From the NCBI GenBank assembly GCA_019751915.1, contig JAIEMS010000036.1:1-32369 (forward strand): 32,369 nucleotides of DNA. Direction: 5' to 3'. This document shows positions 22,971 to 31,430 of this stretch, in pieces. How positions within the stretch are numbered: position 1 is the stretch's first letter; each line of letters starts with the position of its first letter. This DNA comes from Burkholderiaceae bacterium. GTDB taxonomy: Bacteria > Pseudomonadota > Gammaproteobacteria > Burkholderiales > Burkholderiaceae_C. The notes under the pieces were generated by a model. The model was not told the DNA's origin, did not search any database, and was given only the letters and a program-made list of their open reading frames with translations. The position numbers and the translations under genes are program-made.

Positions 22971-24491
22971 TCATGCGCTGCGCGAAGCGCCAGACTTAGC
23001 ACGGGCACCGCGCCCAGTCGATTTGCTGGTGGCCTTGACAGCCGGTGCGTCACTGGTACACGCTTGCAACAGGTAATGCACCAACAAACCGACAGGCCGC
23101 CCGGTAGCGCCCTTGGCGGCACCACCCTTCCATGCGGTGCCAGCAATGTCCAAATGGGCCCAAGGCTGCTCACCGGCAAAGCGCTGCAAAAACTTTGCTG
23201 CCGTGATGGCACCACCGGGCCGCCCAGCCACATTCGCCATATCGGCAAAATTGGTTTTCAGGCCTTCGGCGTAATCATCGTCCAGCGGCAAACGCCAGCA
23301 CGGGTCTTGTGCCGCTTCGCCAGCGGCCAACAAAGCAGCCGCCAAGCCGTCGTCCGATGCAAACATACCGCTGCGAACACCGCCCAAGGCAATCACGCAA
23401 GCGCCGGTGAGGGTGGCAATATCCACCATCACTGCGGGCTTGAAGCGGGCGGCATAGGTCAGTGCATCGCACAGCACCAAACGGCCTTCGGCATCGGTGT
23501 TGAGGATTTCGATGGTTTGCCCGCTCATGCTGGTAACGACATCGCCGGGTTTGACGGCGCGGCCATCGGGCATGTTCTCGCAGGCGGCAATCAAACCGAC
23601 CACATTGATGGCGGGCTGCAATTCGGCCAACGTACGAAACACCCCCAGCACGCTGGCAGCGCCGCACATATCGAACTTCATCTCGTCCATCTCGGGAGCC
23701 GGTTTGATCGAGATGCCGCCGGTATCAAAGGTGATGCCCTTGCCCACCAGTACGACCGGGGCTTGGGATTTGGCTGCGCCGTTGTAGCGCAGCTCGATAA
23801 AGCGCAATTCTTCTGCAGCGCCTTGCGCCACCGCCATGAAAGCGCCCATGCCCAGCTTGGCAACCTCTGCTGGCCCCATGACCTTGCATTGAACATTGGG
23901 CGATTTGGCAAGCTCTTTAGCAGCCGCAGCCAGCAAGGTCGGTGTAGCGTAGTTGGCAGGACGGTTGCCCCACTCGCGTGCCAACTCAACGCCCGTGGCA
24001 ATCGCTACGCTGCGCTCGAAAGCCTCGGCCACAGCAGCGGTATCGGCAACGCCCAGCACCACGCGGTTGAGGGTGCGCGCCTCGGCCTTGGGTTTGCTGG
24101 TGGTGTAAACATAGCTGGCCTGAAACATGGCCGAGACCGCAGCGGCTACGGCACTGGCATCGCCCCCCCCCGCAAAGCACACCACTGCCCGTTTGACAGC
24201 ACCCGTACCCAGCGCACCCGCCAACCCCAGCAGCGCCTGACGCACTGCTGCGGGCTTGCCCGTGCCAACACCGGCCAAAATGACCCGGCGCGCTGCCACG
24301 GCAGGCACTTGGTAGCAGTGCAGACTTTTACCAGGCTTGGTTTGCAGGTCGCCGTTTTTCAGGGCATGGGCCACCAAGGTGGACAAAGCGTCTTCTGCCC
24401 GGGCAAAGCCCTCAGGCACCAGCACCACCAGCAAATCACATTTTTCTGCCACAGCTGCCGACAGGTCGAGCGCTTTCAAATCAAAGTTCAT
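22971..24491 (-). CDS. pepA: Leucyl aminopeptidase (cytosol aminopeptidase)
   Basis: A 506-residue M17 metallopeptidase that removes N-terminal residues; in some bacteria the hexamer is also a DNA-binding regulator. The N-terminal macro-like domain is variable. The C-terminal catalytic domain has VLVGKGITFDTGGISIKP, MKFDMCGAASVLG and the signature NTDAEGRLVLCDAL, which supply the two zinc sites. The C-terminal tail is basic (KATSKSTGRGARAKSG), beyond the usual end, and may contact nucleic acid. The ATG at 24491 has GAGGCG upstream; the long open frame to 24752 is not conserved. It is divergent from lptF, with only 25 bp between the starts, so their promoters overlap the opposite genes. Confidence 0.94.
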   Translation of the reverse strand: MNFDLKALDLSAAVAEKCDLLVVLVPEGFARAEDALSTLVAHALKNGDLQTKPGKSLHCYQVPAVAARRVILAGVGTGKPAAVRQALLGLAGALGTGAVKRAVVCFAGGGDASAVAAAVSAMFQASYVYTTSKPKAEARTLNRVVLGVADTAAVAEAFERSVAIATGVELAREWGNRPANYATPTLLAAAAKELAKSPNVQCKVMGPAEVAKLGMGAFMAVAQGAAEELRFIELRYNGAAKSQAPVVLVGKGITFDTGGISIKPAPEMDEMKFDMCGAASVLGVFRTLAELQPAINVVGLIAACENMPDGRAVKPGDVVTSMSGQTIEILNTDAEGRLVLCDALTYAARFKPAVMVDIATLTGACVIALGGVRSGMFASDDGLAAALLAAGEAAQDPCWRLPLDDDYAEGLKTNFADMANVAGRPGGAITAAKFLQRFAGEQPWAHLDIAGTAWKGGAAKGATGRPVGLLVHYLLQACTSDAPAVKATSKSTGRGARAKSGASRSA

Positions 24492-24516
24492 AATTCGCCT
24501 CATTTTGTTCGATCCA

Positions 24517-25614
24517 ATGTTATTCGATTCATCCATCCGCAAGGAGTTGGCACGCAGCTTTGGGGCCATCTTGGTGGTGCTAGTGACCGTGGTTATGACC
24601 ATGATGTTGATTCGCACACTGGGCCAAGCCTCGCGCGGCAGCGTGAGCCCCTCTGACGTGATGCTGGTGATGGGCTTTACCGTGCTGGGCCAGTTGCCGA
24701 CCATCTTGAGCCTGAGCCTGTTTGTCGCCATTGTCGGCACCCTCTCGCGCATGTACCGCGACAGCGAAATGGTGATTTGGTTTGCCAGCGGACGCGGGCT
24801 GGCCTCGTTGCTACGCCCTTTGCTGCGTTTTGCTTGGCCGGTGATGCTGAGCGTGGCGTTGCTGGCGCTGTTGGTTTGGCCGTGGGCAAATCAGCAAATT
24901 CAGGCGCTGAAATTTCAGTACGAGCAACGCAGCGACATCGACCGCATTGCCCCCGGCGAGTTTCAGGAGTCCGCCAACGGCCAGCGGGTGTTCTTTATCG
25001 ACAAAGACAGCTCGGTCGAAGGCTCGTTTGCCCACAACGTCTTTATTGCCACCAACGAGCCGCGTGGCGAGACCACCACCTCGGCACGCAGCGCCCGCAT
25101 TGAGGTGCGCAACGGAGAGCGCTTTGTGGTGCTCAACGACGGTCAACGCCTTGAGTTTTCAGCCACCCAGCCGGGCCTGAAGCTGAGTGAGTTTTCGGAG
25201 TACGCCACCCGCATTGGCGTGGCCCCGTCCAGCGCGCCCGACGATTCCTCGGTCAAAACGCGCAGCACAGCGCAATTGCTGGCACGGGCCTCGCCGCTGG
25301 ACAAAGCCGAGTTAGGCTGGCGCATGGGGCTGGCGCTGGCAGCCTTTAATTTTGTGTTGCTGGCGCTGGCACTGGCAAGCGTCAATCCCCGTGCCGGGCG
25401 CAGTACCAACATGGCGGTGGCACTGTTTGCCTTTATCGTTTACTACAACCTGCTGACACTGGGCCAAAGCTGGGTCGGGGTGGGCAAAATCGCTCTGGTG
25501 CCCTTTTTGTTCCTGTTGCACGGCGGCACACTGGCGCTGTGCGCTGTTTTGGTGACGATGCGGCACCGGCAATGGAGCCTGCGCCAATGGCTTCGCACAA
25601 GGAGCGCTGCATGA
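24517..25614 (+). CDS. lptF: LPS export permease LptF
   Basis: A 365-residue inner-membrane subunit of the LptB2FG transporter that extracts LPS and passes it to LptC. The N-terminus reads MLFDSSIRKELARSFGAILV, the first helix holds VVLVTVVMTMMLIRTLGQAS, then a second membrane pair around VMGFTVLGQLPTILSLSLFV. A periplasmic beta-jellyroll domain (about residues 125-260) is followed by three C-terminal helices. The ATG at 24517 fits the family start. It overlaps lptG by ATGA. The lptA-lptB-lptC genes are not in the window. The promoter must lie in or upstream of the pepA 5' end. Confidence 0.93.
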   Translation: MLFDSSIRKELARSFGAILVVLVTVVMTMMLIRTLGQASRGSVSPSDVMLVMGFTVLGQLPTILSLSLFVAIVGTLSRMYRDSEMVIWFASGRGLASLLRPLLRFAWPVMLSVALLALLVWPWANQQIQALKFQYEQRSDIDRIAPGEFQESANGQRVFFIDKDSSVEGSFAHNVFIATNEPRGETTTSARSARIEVRNGERFVVLNDGQRLEFSATQPGLKLSEFSEYATRIGVAPSSAPDDSSVKTRSTAQLLARASPLDKAELGWRMGLALAAFNFVLLALALASVNPRAGRSTNMAVALFAFIVYYNLLTLGQSWVGVGKIALVPFLFLLHGGTLALCAVLVTMRHRQWSLRQWLRTRSAA

Positions 25615-26726
25615 AAACCATCCGCCGCATGATTTACCGCGAAGTCCTCGCTGCTGTGGGCTTTGTGACGCTGGGATTTTTGGCGCTTTTTTTCTTTTTT
25701 GATTTGGTGGAAGAACTGCGCTGGGTCGGGCAAAGCCCCGCCGGGGGCTACCAGTTGCCCCAAGCGCTGCTGTTTGTGGCGCTGACGATTCCGAGCCACC
25801 TCTACGAGTTACTGCCCATCACGGTGCTGATTGGCACGATCTTTGTCATGGCGCGGCTGGCGCAAAGCTCGGAGTTCACCATTTTGCGCACCAGCGGTCT
25901 GGGGCCTTGGCGAGCACTGCACACGCTGCTGGCCTTGGGCGCTGCCTTTGTAGTCCTGACTTTTGCCATGGGCGACTATGTAGCCCCGCTGTCTGACCGG
26001 GCCGCACAATTGGTCAAGGCACGTTACCAAGGGCGGCTGACCACCGGGGCCACCGGCGCTTGGCTCAAAGAGCGCCAAGATGCGCACTCGTTTTCGGTCA
26101 ATGTGCGCGCCATTGGGCCTGATGGTGGCATGCTGGGGGTGCGAATTTTTGAGTTTGATGCCCAAGGCCAACTGGTCTCGCGCACCCAAGCCGCCAGCGC
26201 ACAATTTGGCCCCAACAACGTTTGGACACTGCACCAAGCCCAGCGCAATGTTTTTCATCTCCAGCAAGCCCGCGAGGGCAAACCGGCCCGGGTGGAGTCG
26301 CTGCAAGCGCCCCAACTAGACTGGCCGACGCACATCAGTGCCGATATGGTCGCTGCGGCGGTGCTCAAGCCCGACCGCATGGCCACGATTGACCTGTTTC
26401 AGTTTATTCGCCACCTCGATGCCAACCAGCAATCGGCCCAGCGCTACGAAATCGAGTTCTGGCGCAAGGTGTTTTACCCCCTGAGCTGCTTGGTGATGGT
26501 GGTGCTGGCGCTGCCCTTTGCGTACCTGCATTTCCGCTCGGGCAGCATTACCGGCTACGTCTTCGGTGGTGTCATGGCGGGCATTAGCTTTTTCTTGCTC
26601 AACAACGTGTTTGGCTTTGTCGGCACCTTGCAAAACTGGTCGCCGTGGATGGCTGCGGCAGTGCCCGGTTTCATTTATTCGCTGTTGTCGCTAGGGGCCT
26701 TTGGCTGGCTGGTATTGCGGCGCTGA
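25611..26726 (+). CDS. lptG: LPS export permease LptG
   Basis: A 371-residue partner of LptF. It starts MKTIRRMIYREVLAAVGFVT, with a first helix LGFLALFFFFDLVEELR. The coupling helix region LLPITVLIGTIFVMARLAQS and SEFTILRTSG fits the family. A periplasmic domain (about residues 130-270) and C-terminal helices ending LSLGAFGWLVLRR follow. The ATG at 25611 overlaps the lptF stop and has AAGGAGC upstream, so it is strongly coupled. With LptB it forms the ABC transporter that drives LPS to the periplasmic bridge. Confidence 0.94.
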   Translation: MKTIRRMIYREVLAAVGFVTLGFLALFFFFDLVEELRWVGQSPAGGYQLPQALLFVALTIPSHLYELLPITVLIGTIFVMARLAQSSEFTILRTSGLGPWRALHTLLALGAAFVVLTFAMGDYVAPLSDRAAQLVKARYQGRLTTGATGAWLKERQDAHSFSVNVRAIGPDGGMLGVRIFEFDAQGQLVSRTQAASAQFGPNNVWTLHQAQRNVFHLQQAREGKPARVESLQAPQLDWPTHISADMVAAAVLKPDRMATIDLFQFIRHLDANQQSAQRYEIEFWRKVFYPLSCLVMVVLALPFAYLHFRSGSITGYVFGGVMAGISFFLLNNVFGFVGTLQNWSPWMAAAVPGFIYSLLSLGAFGWLVLRR

Positions 26727-26754
26727 GTTTTTAGCCCTCCAAAGTACCCATCGT

Positions 26755-27144
26755 ATGCCCCCGAAAAACCACGGCGTTATTCTCTTTGCCCACGGTTCAC
26801 GCGACCCGCTGTGGCGTGCGCCGATTGAGGCCGTGCGCCAGCACATCGCCACCCACACGCCGCAGGTGCTGGTGTGCTGCGCTTATCTGGAGCTGTGTGA
26901 ACCCAACTTGCTGCAAGCAGCACAGCAGTTGCTCGATCGCGGTGCTGGCGCTATCACCGTCGCACCGATGTTCTTGGGCACCGGCAAACATGCCCGCGAA
27001 GATTTGCCACAGTTGATCGCTACCCTGCGCGCCCAGCATCCCGGCGTAGCGTTCACGGTGCAAGCGGCCATTGGCGAAGACCCACGCATGACAGCGCTGA
27101 TGGCTGAGATTGCCTGCACACCACCACTGCCCGTTTTTCCCTAA
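26755..27144 (+). CDS. cbiX: Sirohydrochlorin chelatase, small CbiX type
   Basis: A 129-residue single-domain chelatase of the CbiX/SirB class that inserts cobalt or iron into sirohydrochlorin. Motifs are VILFAHGSRDPLWRAPIEAV near the N-terminus and the second metal-site histidine in APMFLGTGKHAREDLPQL. It is about half the size of the double-domain CbiK/CbiX, so it would act as a homodimer. The adjacency to cysB suggests a role in siroheme for sulfite reductase rather than in cobalamin, though that is an inference. The ATG at 26755 is 28 bp after lptG; the frame is open further up but inside lptG. No strong ribosome site is visible. Confidence 0.85.
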   Translation: MPPKNHGVILFAHGSRDPLWRAPIEAVRQHIATHTPQVLVCCAYLELCEPNLLQAAQQLLDRGAGAITVAPMFLGTGKHAREDLPQLIATLRAQHPGVAFTVQAAIGEDPRMTALMAEIACTPPLPVFP

Positions 27145-27208
27145 AACCGCAAAAAGTCGATTTATATCATTTGCAGCATAATGATTGAATTCTTTATCTG
27201 CAAACAGC

Positions 27209-28150
27209 ATGAATCTGCACCAATTTCGCTTTGTTCAAGAAGCCGCCCGCCGCAATCTGAACCTGACCGAAGCCGCCAAAGCACTGCACACCTCGCAGCC
27301 CGGGGTTTCTAAAGCCATCATCGAGTTAGAAGGTGAGCTGGGCATTGAGATTTTTGCCCGCCACGGCAAGCGGCTCAAACGCATTACCGAGCCGGGCCAG
27401 CATGTGCTCAAGAGCATTGAACTCATCATGCGCGAGGTCAGCAACCTCAAACGCATTGGCGAGCAGTTCAGCGCCCAAGACAACGGCACTCTGAGCATTG
27501 CCACCACCCACACGCAGGCACGCTATGTGCTGCCGCTGCCGGTGGCACGCCTGCGCGAGGCCTATCCCAAGGTCAATGTCAGTCTGCACCAAACCACCCC
27601 CGACCAAGTGGCCCGCATGGTGATCGACGAGGTGGCCGAAATTGGCATGGCCACCGAATCGTTGGCCGACTACCCCGAACTCGTCACCCTGCCCTGCTAC
27701 GAGTGGCAACACGTGCTGGTGCTCCCGCCGGGCCACCGGCTGGCACAAAAAGAGCGCATCGGCTTAGAAGACATCGCCCACGAAGCGTTGATTACCTACC
27801 ACCCGTCCTTTACCGGGCGCGGCAAAATCGACGCGGCTTTTACTGCACGCCGCTTACAACCGCGCATTGCCCTTGAAGCGATTGATTCGGACGTGATCAA
27901 AACCTATGTCCGCTTAGGCTTAGGGATTGGCATCGTGGCCGAGATGGCCATGCGCGATGACCCGGTGGGTGATTTGCTGGTGCGCCCGGTGGGGCATTTG
28001 TTCGGCCAGAGCGTGGCGCGGGTGGCTTTCAAGCGCGGGGCCTATCTGCGAAATTTCGTTTACAAATTTGCCGAACTCATCAGCGACCGCCTCAGCCGAG
28101 ATTTGGTTGCCCGTGCGATGACGGGTCAGGTCAACGATTACGAGCTGTAA
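27209..28150 (+). CDS. cysB: LysR-type regulator CysB
   Basis: A 313-residue CysB/Cbl-type regulator. The N-terminal helix-turn-helix has MNLHQFRFVQEAARRNLNLT, with EAAKALHTSQPGVSKAIIEL as the recognition region. The C-terminal domain binds inducers such as N-acetylserine, with GTLSIATTHTQARYVLP and LITYHPSFTGRGKID as matching blocks. CysB activates sulfate assimilation genes under cysteine shortage. The frame is open to 27185, but the ATG at 27209 is the usual start. The AT-rich gap before it (TTTATATCATTTGCAGCATA) may be its promoter and autoregulatory site, though I could not assign -35 and -10. It is convergent with ybaK. Confidence 0.9.
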   Translation: MNLHQFRFVQEAARRNLNLTEAAKALHTSQPGVSKAIIELEGELGIEIFARHGKRLKRITEPGQHVLKSIELIMREVSNLKRIGEQFSAQDNGTLSIATTHTQARYVLPLPVARLREAYPKVNVSLHQTTPDQVARMVIDEVAEIGMATESLADYPELVTLPCYEWQHVLVLPPGHRLAQKERIGLEDIAHEALITYHPSFTGRGKIDAAFTARRLQPRIALEAIDSDVIKTYVRLGLGIGIVAEMAMRDDPVGDLLVRPVGHLFGQSVARVAFKRGAYLRNFVYKFAELISDRLSRDLVARAMTGQVNDYEL

Positions 28151-28168
28151 TGGCGCGCTGGGGCCGCT

Positions 28169-28678
28169 TCAGTCGGGTTCCGCCAAAGCGCATTGCACCG
28201 GCTGCGCCGCCAGCAGTTGCACACAGACTTGGGGGTCAATTTGCACCAAAAACCCCCGTCGTCCGCCGTTGATGGCAATGCGGGGCAGCGCCAAAATGCT
28301 CTCTTCTATGTACACCGGCATGGCCCGGCGGGTGCCAAAGGGCGATGTGCCACCGACCAAATACCCGCTGTGGCGGTTGGCTACCTCGGGGGTACACGGC
28401 TCGACCGACTTGGCACCGATCTGGCGGGCCAGATTTTTGGTCGAGACCTTGCGGTTGCCGTGCATTAGCACCAGCAGCGGTTTGGCATCTTGGTCTTGCA
28501 TGACCAGCGTTTTGACCACGCTGAACGGGTCCAAGCCCAGCACCGCCGCACTGTGGCGTGCGCCGCCGTGCTCTAGGTACTCGTAGGGCAGCCCGGTGAA
28601 CTCTACCCGCTGCGATTTGAGCATTTGTGTGGCGGGTGTTTCGCTGACATGGGCGTTTTTGGGGTCTTTTTTGGCCAT
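28169..28678 (-). CDS. ybaK: Cys-tRNA(Pro)/Cys-tRNA(Cys) deacylase, YbaK type
   Basis: A 169-residue protein of the YbaK/ProX editing-domain family. It hydrolyses Cys-tRNAPro made by mistaken charging, working with ProRS. Marks are VVKTLVMQDQDAKPLLVLMH with the conserved lysine, KNLARQIGAKSVEPCTPEVA, and GYLVGGTSPFGTRRAMPVYI. The MAKKDPKNAHVSETPATQML start at 28678 is chosen; the frame is open to 28816 but that part runs across a dispersed repeat and lacks conservation. It is divergent from the alpha/beta hydrolase gene and convergent with cysB, with 18 bp between the stops. Confidence 0.9.
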   Translation of the reverse strand: MAKKDPKNAHVSETPATQMLKSQRVEFTGLPYEYLEHGGARHSAAVLGLDPFSVVKTLVMQDQDAKPLLVLMHGNRKVSTKNLARQIGAKSVEPCTPEVANRHSGYLVGGTSPFGTRRAMPVYIEESILALPRIAINGGRRGFLVQIDPQVCVQLLAAQPVQCALAEPD

Positions 28679-28699
28679 TTTAGGATCTTCAAATTCATC

Positions 28700-28750
28700 A
28701 AAAACAATAGCATCAAACCATTGTGGAGCGTGCGCTAGCGTGCTATTTTG
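28700..28750 (+). repeat. Dispersed repeat, copy F (upstream of ybaK)
   Basis: AATAGCA, 16 nt, CGTGCGCTAGCG, then TGCTATTTTG. The ends AAAACAATAGCA and TGCTATTTT are a near inverted repeat. The blocks are more diverged than in A and C, but the 16-nt spacing is kept. It fills the ybaK leader and the start of the divergent promoter region. Confidence 0.5.
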
Positions 28751-28845
28751 CCCATAATCTTCTGATTTTTGCCTATTTTCGGCCTGCCAAGGCACTGTCT
28801 CAGCGTTGACTGACAAAGAAACGCCATCCCCGAAATAATGCCGCC

Positions 28846-29781
28846 ATGTACCAAGTTGCCCGTCCTTCCCGCTGCGAATTCGTTCCTGTCCGTACCCTCG
28901 ATTACCACGTCCGTCTCTGGGGCAACGCCAGCGCCAGCACCCGTCCGCCGTTGCTGCTGGCCCACGGTTGGATGGATGTGGGTGCTTCTTACCAATTTGT
29001 GGTCGATGCCTTGTCGCAGGCGTTTTGCGACAACCGGCTCATCATTGCCCCCGACTGGCGCGGCTTTGGCCTGACCGCCCCGCCCGCCCGCACCGACCAT
29101 TACCACTTTGCCGATTATTTGGCCGATCTTGAATACCTGCTAGACCACTACGCACCCGGCCAAACGGTGGATTTGGTCGGCCACAGCATGGGCGGCAACA
29201 TCGCCATGATGTACGCCGGAGTACGCCCGCAACGCGTGCGCCGCTTGGTTAATCTGGAGGGCTTTGGTCTGCCCGCCACCGAGCCTTCGCAGGCGGCCCA
29301 GCGCTACGGCCAGTGGATTGACGATATCCGCCGCCTTGAGCGCGGCGACATCGCCCTCAAAGGCTACGACAGCCTCGACGCTGTAGCGCAGCGCTTGATC
29401 AAAACCAACCCACGCTTGCCGCTGGACAAAGCCACTTGGTTGGCACAGCACTGGTCGCGTCCTAACGCACAAGGGCAGTGGCAAATTTTGGGTGATCCGG
29501 CACACAAAATACCCAGCCCCCAGTTGTACCGGGTCGATGAGGTGCTGGCGGTTCACAGCGCCATCAGCGCCCCCACCTTGACCGTCGAGGCCCGCGAGGA
29601 CAGCATGGTGCAGTGGTGGAAGGGAAAGTACGATTTGGACGAGTACCACGAACGCCTGAAGGTCGTGCCCAACTACCGCACCGTCGTCCTTGATGGGGCT
29701 GGTCATATGTTGCACCACGACCAGCCCCAAGCGGTAGCGACACTGATCGAAGACTTTTTGGCCGAGGCAGACCCAGCCTAA
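28846..29781 (+). CDS. Alpha/beta hydrolase
   Basis: A 311-residue alpha/beta hydrolase. The oxyanion-hole region is LLLAHGWMDVG (about residues 37-47), the nucleophile is Ser114 in GHSMGGN, and the catalytic histidine is His287 in GAGHMLHHDQP. The acid is likely in VEAREDSMVQWW near residue 250. WRGFGLTAPPARTDHYHFAD fits the epoxide hydrolase/haloalkane-dehalogenase-like branch, but the substrate cannot be read. There is no signal peptide, so it is cytoplasmic. The ATG at 28846 is the only good start; no strong ribosome site is evident. It stands alone, divergent from ybaK, and is followed by a decayed PAS-GGDEF gene. Confidence 0.85.
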   Translation: MYQVARPSRCEFVPVRTLDYHVRLWGNASASTRPPLLLAHGWMDVGASYQFVVDALSQAFCDNRLIIAPDWRGFGLTAPPARTDHYHFADYLADLEYLLDHYAPGQTVDLVGHSMGGNIAMMYAGVRPQRVRRLVNLEGFGLPATEPSQAAQRYGQWIDDIRRLERGDIALKGYDSLDAVAQRLIKTNPRLPLDKATWLAQHWSRPNAQGQWQILGDPAHKIPSPQLYRVDEVLAVHSAISAPTLTVEAREDSMVQWWKGKYDLDEYHERLKVVPNYRTVVLDGAGHMLHHDQPQAVATLIEDFLAEADPA

Positions 29782-29789
29782 GGTTGCCG

Positions 29790-30119
29790 CACCCTTGGTG
29801 CAAAAAATTGGGGGTTTGGGCAGTTCACACCCCATGGGCGCATCGCTCGTACCAACCAGAGGGCCGAGCAGCTTTTTGGTCACGACCACGACGAGTTGCT
29901 GAGCATGCAGGTCTAACAACTGATGCCTGTGCACTACCGCACAGCCCATACCGACCAACGCAGCGCGTACTTCCATGTGGTAGCCAAGGCGTAGTGGCAT
30001 GGTTTGGTGGCGAGGGGTTTTGCGTTAGCATGACCACTGCCGCCGACGCACAGCTTCACCGTGCCAAAGAAGCCGGACGCAACCGCGTATGGGCAAAATC
30101 AGCTTCCCCACCCGCCTAA
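29790..30119 (+). pseudogene. Decayed PAS-GGDEF (diguanylate cyclase) gene
   Basis: Two pieces of a c-di-GMP signalling gene are left. The first frame gives a PAS-like piece, HGRIARTNQRAEQLFGHDHD followed by ELLSMQV, broken by a TAA at 29914-29916. The same frame then continues QLMPVHYRTAHTDQRSAYF to a TAG at 29992. From about 29997, in another frame, the remnant reads WFGGEGFC, resembling the GGDEF signature RFGGEEFC, and runs almost at once into ADAQLHRAKEAGRNRV, the end of a GGDEF domain, to the TAA at 30117. The normal distance between those two motifs is about 60 residues, so there was an internal deletion as well as a frameshift and a nonsense change. No function is expected. The rest of the 29782-30317 gap holds repeat copy B and the prfB leader. 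Confidence 0.7.
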
Positions 30120-30152
30120 TTGCCACAGTACGGGGTGGGGCCGTCGTTTTCA

Positions 30153-30218
30153 CAAATTTTAGATCCCATAGGGCTGTAGCCCTTGCACCACAAGCACCAT
30201 TAGCTATCATTTTTAATA
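30153..30218 (-). repeat. Dispersed repeat, copy B (upstream of prfB)
   Basis: On the minus strand: AAAAATGATAGCT, exactly 16 nt, CAAGGGCTACAGCCC, then an AAAATTT end. GGGCTGTAGCCC (30171-30182) is itself a palindrome. It lies about 100 bp before prfB and could affect its promoter or leader; no -10 or -35 was assigned. Confidence 0.6.
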
Positions 30219-30317
30219 ACAAAGATACCTTTTAGCCGATCTTTTGGGCAGGCAACAGGGCCTATGGCAGCGCGTGAGAAAATCGCCCCCTCTTTACCAG
30301 ACACTCAGGACAACACC

Positions 30318-31422
30318 ATGGAAGCAGAACGCGTCAACTTGATCGGCAACACCCTCATCGACTTGGCCGCCCGAACCCAAGAGTTACGGGGGTATCTTTG
30401 ACTACGATGCCAAATTTGAACGCCTGAGAACCGTCAACGCCTCGCTGGAAGACCCCAGCGTCTGGAACGACCCCAAGCGCGCCCAAGAACTGGGCAAAGA
30501 GAAAAAAGCCCTCGATGCTGTGGTGCTGACGCTGGAGCGGCTCGCCAGCGAGTTGGCAGACAACACCGAACTCTTTGAGATGAGCAAAGAAGAAGGCGAC
30601 GAAGCCGGTTTGCTCACTATCGAGGTCGAAACCGCCAAGCTGCGCCCCGACATTGAGGAGTTGGAGTTTCGGCGCATGTTCCGCAACGAGGCCGACCCGC
30701 TCAACTGCTACTTGGATATTCAAGCCGGAGCCGGTGGCACCGAAGCCTGCGACTGGGCCAGCATGCTGCTGCGCCAGTACCTCAAGTATGCCGAGCGCAA
30801 GGGCTTCAAAACCAGCGTGGACGACGAAACCCCCGGCGACGTTGCGGGCATCAAAGGTGCGACCATCCATATCGAAGGCGAGTACGCCTTTGGCCTGCTG
30901 CGCACTGAAACTGGCGTACACCGCTTGGTGCGCAAGTCGCCTTTTGATTCGTCCGGTGGCCGCCACACCAGCTTTGCCAGCGTGTTTGTTTACCCCGAGA
31001 TTGATGACTCCATCGAGATCAACATCAACCCCTCGGATGTGCGCACCGACACCTACCGTGCCAGCGGTGCCGGCGGTCAGCACATTAACAAGACCGATTC
31101 GGCAGTGCGCCTGACCCACATGCCCACCGGCATCGTGGTGCAGTGCCAAGACGGACGCAGCCAGCACGGCAACCGCGACATCGCTTGGCAACGTCTGCGC
31201 TCTAAACTGTACGATTTTGAGATGCGCAAGCGCCAAGAGGAGCAGCAAAAGCTCGAAGACACCAAGACCGATGTCGGCTGGGGTCACCAAATTCGCTCCT
31301 ACGTGCTCGACAACAGCCGCATCAAGGACTTGCGTACCAACGTCGAAATCTCCGCCACCCAGAAGGTGCTGGACGGAGACCTCGACGCATTCATTGAAGC
31401 CTCGCTCAAACAGGGCGTTTAA
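30318..31422 (+). CDS. prfB: Peptide chain release factor 2, with programmed +1 frameshift
   Basis: RF2 ends translation at UGA and UAA. The gene is in two frames: an ATG at 30318 opens 27 codons to an in-frame TGA at 30399-30401, and the rest is read in the +1 frame from GAC at 30400, giving about 367 residues. Motifs are the stop-recognition SPF ([12 protein letters not shown]) and the GGQ loop ([19 protein letters not shown]) that triggers hydrolysis. The N-terminus [20 protein letters not shown] is normal. A reading that starts only at 30520 would miss the N-terminal domain. It is followed by pepN 8 bp later on the same strand. Confidence 0.95.
30384..30402 (+). promoter_or_regulatory. 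RF2 programmed frameshift site
   Basis: The sequence CGGGGGTATCTTTGAC has a Shine-Dalgarno-like G-run a few bases before CTT-TGA-C. It is nearly identical to the classical prfB site: the ribosome slips +1 on CTT when RF2 is scarce, so RF2 regulates its own synthesis. Confidence 0.92.
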
Positions 31423-31430
31423 GGAAAACC

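Noticed and set aside
23064-24656. A 530-codon plus-strand open frame opposite pepA
   Set aside because: It is antisense to a strongly conserved aminopeptidase. Long antisense frames are common in GC-rich genes and the translation has no recognisable motif.
30355-31290. A 311-codon minus-strand frame opposite prfB
   Set aside because: It is a shadow of the conserved RF2 gene with no domain features or start signal.
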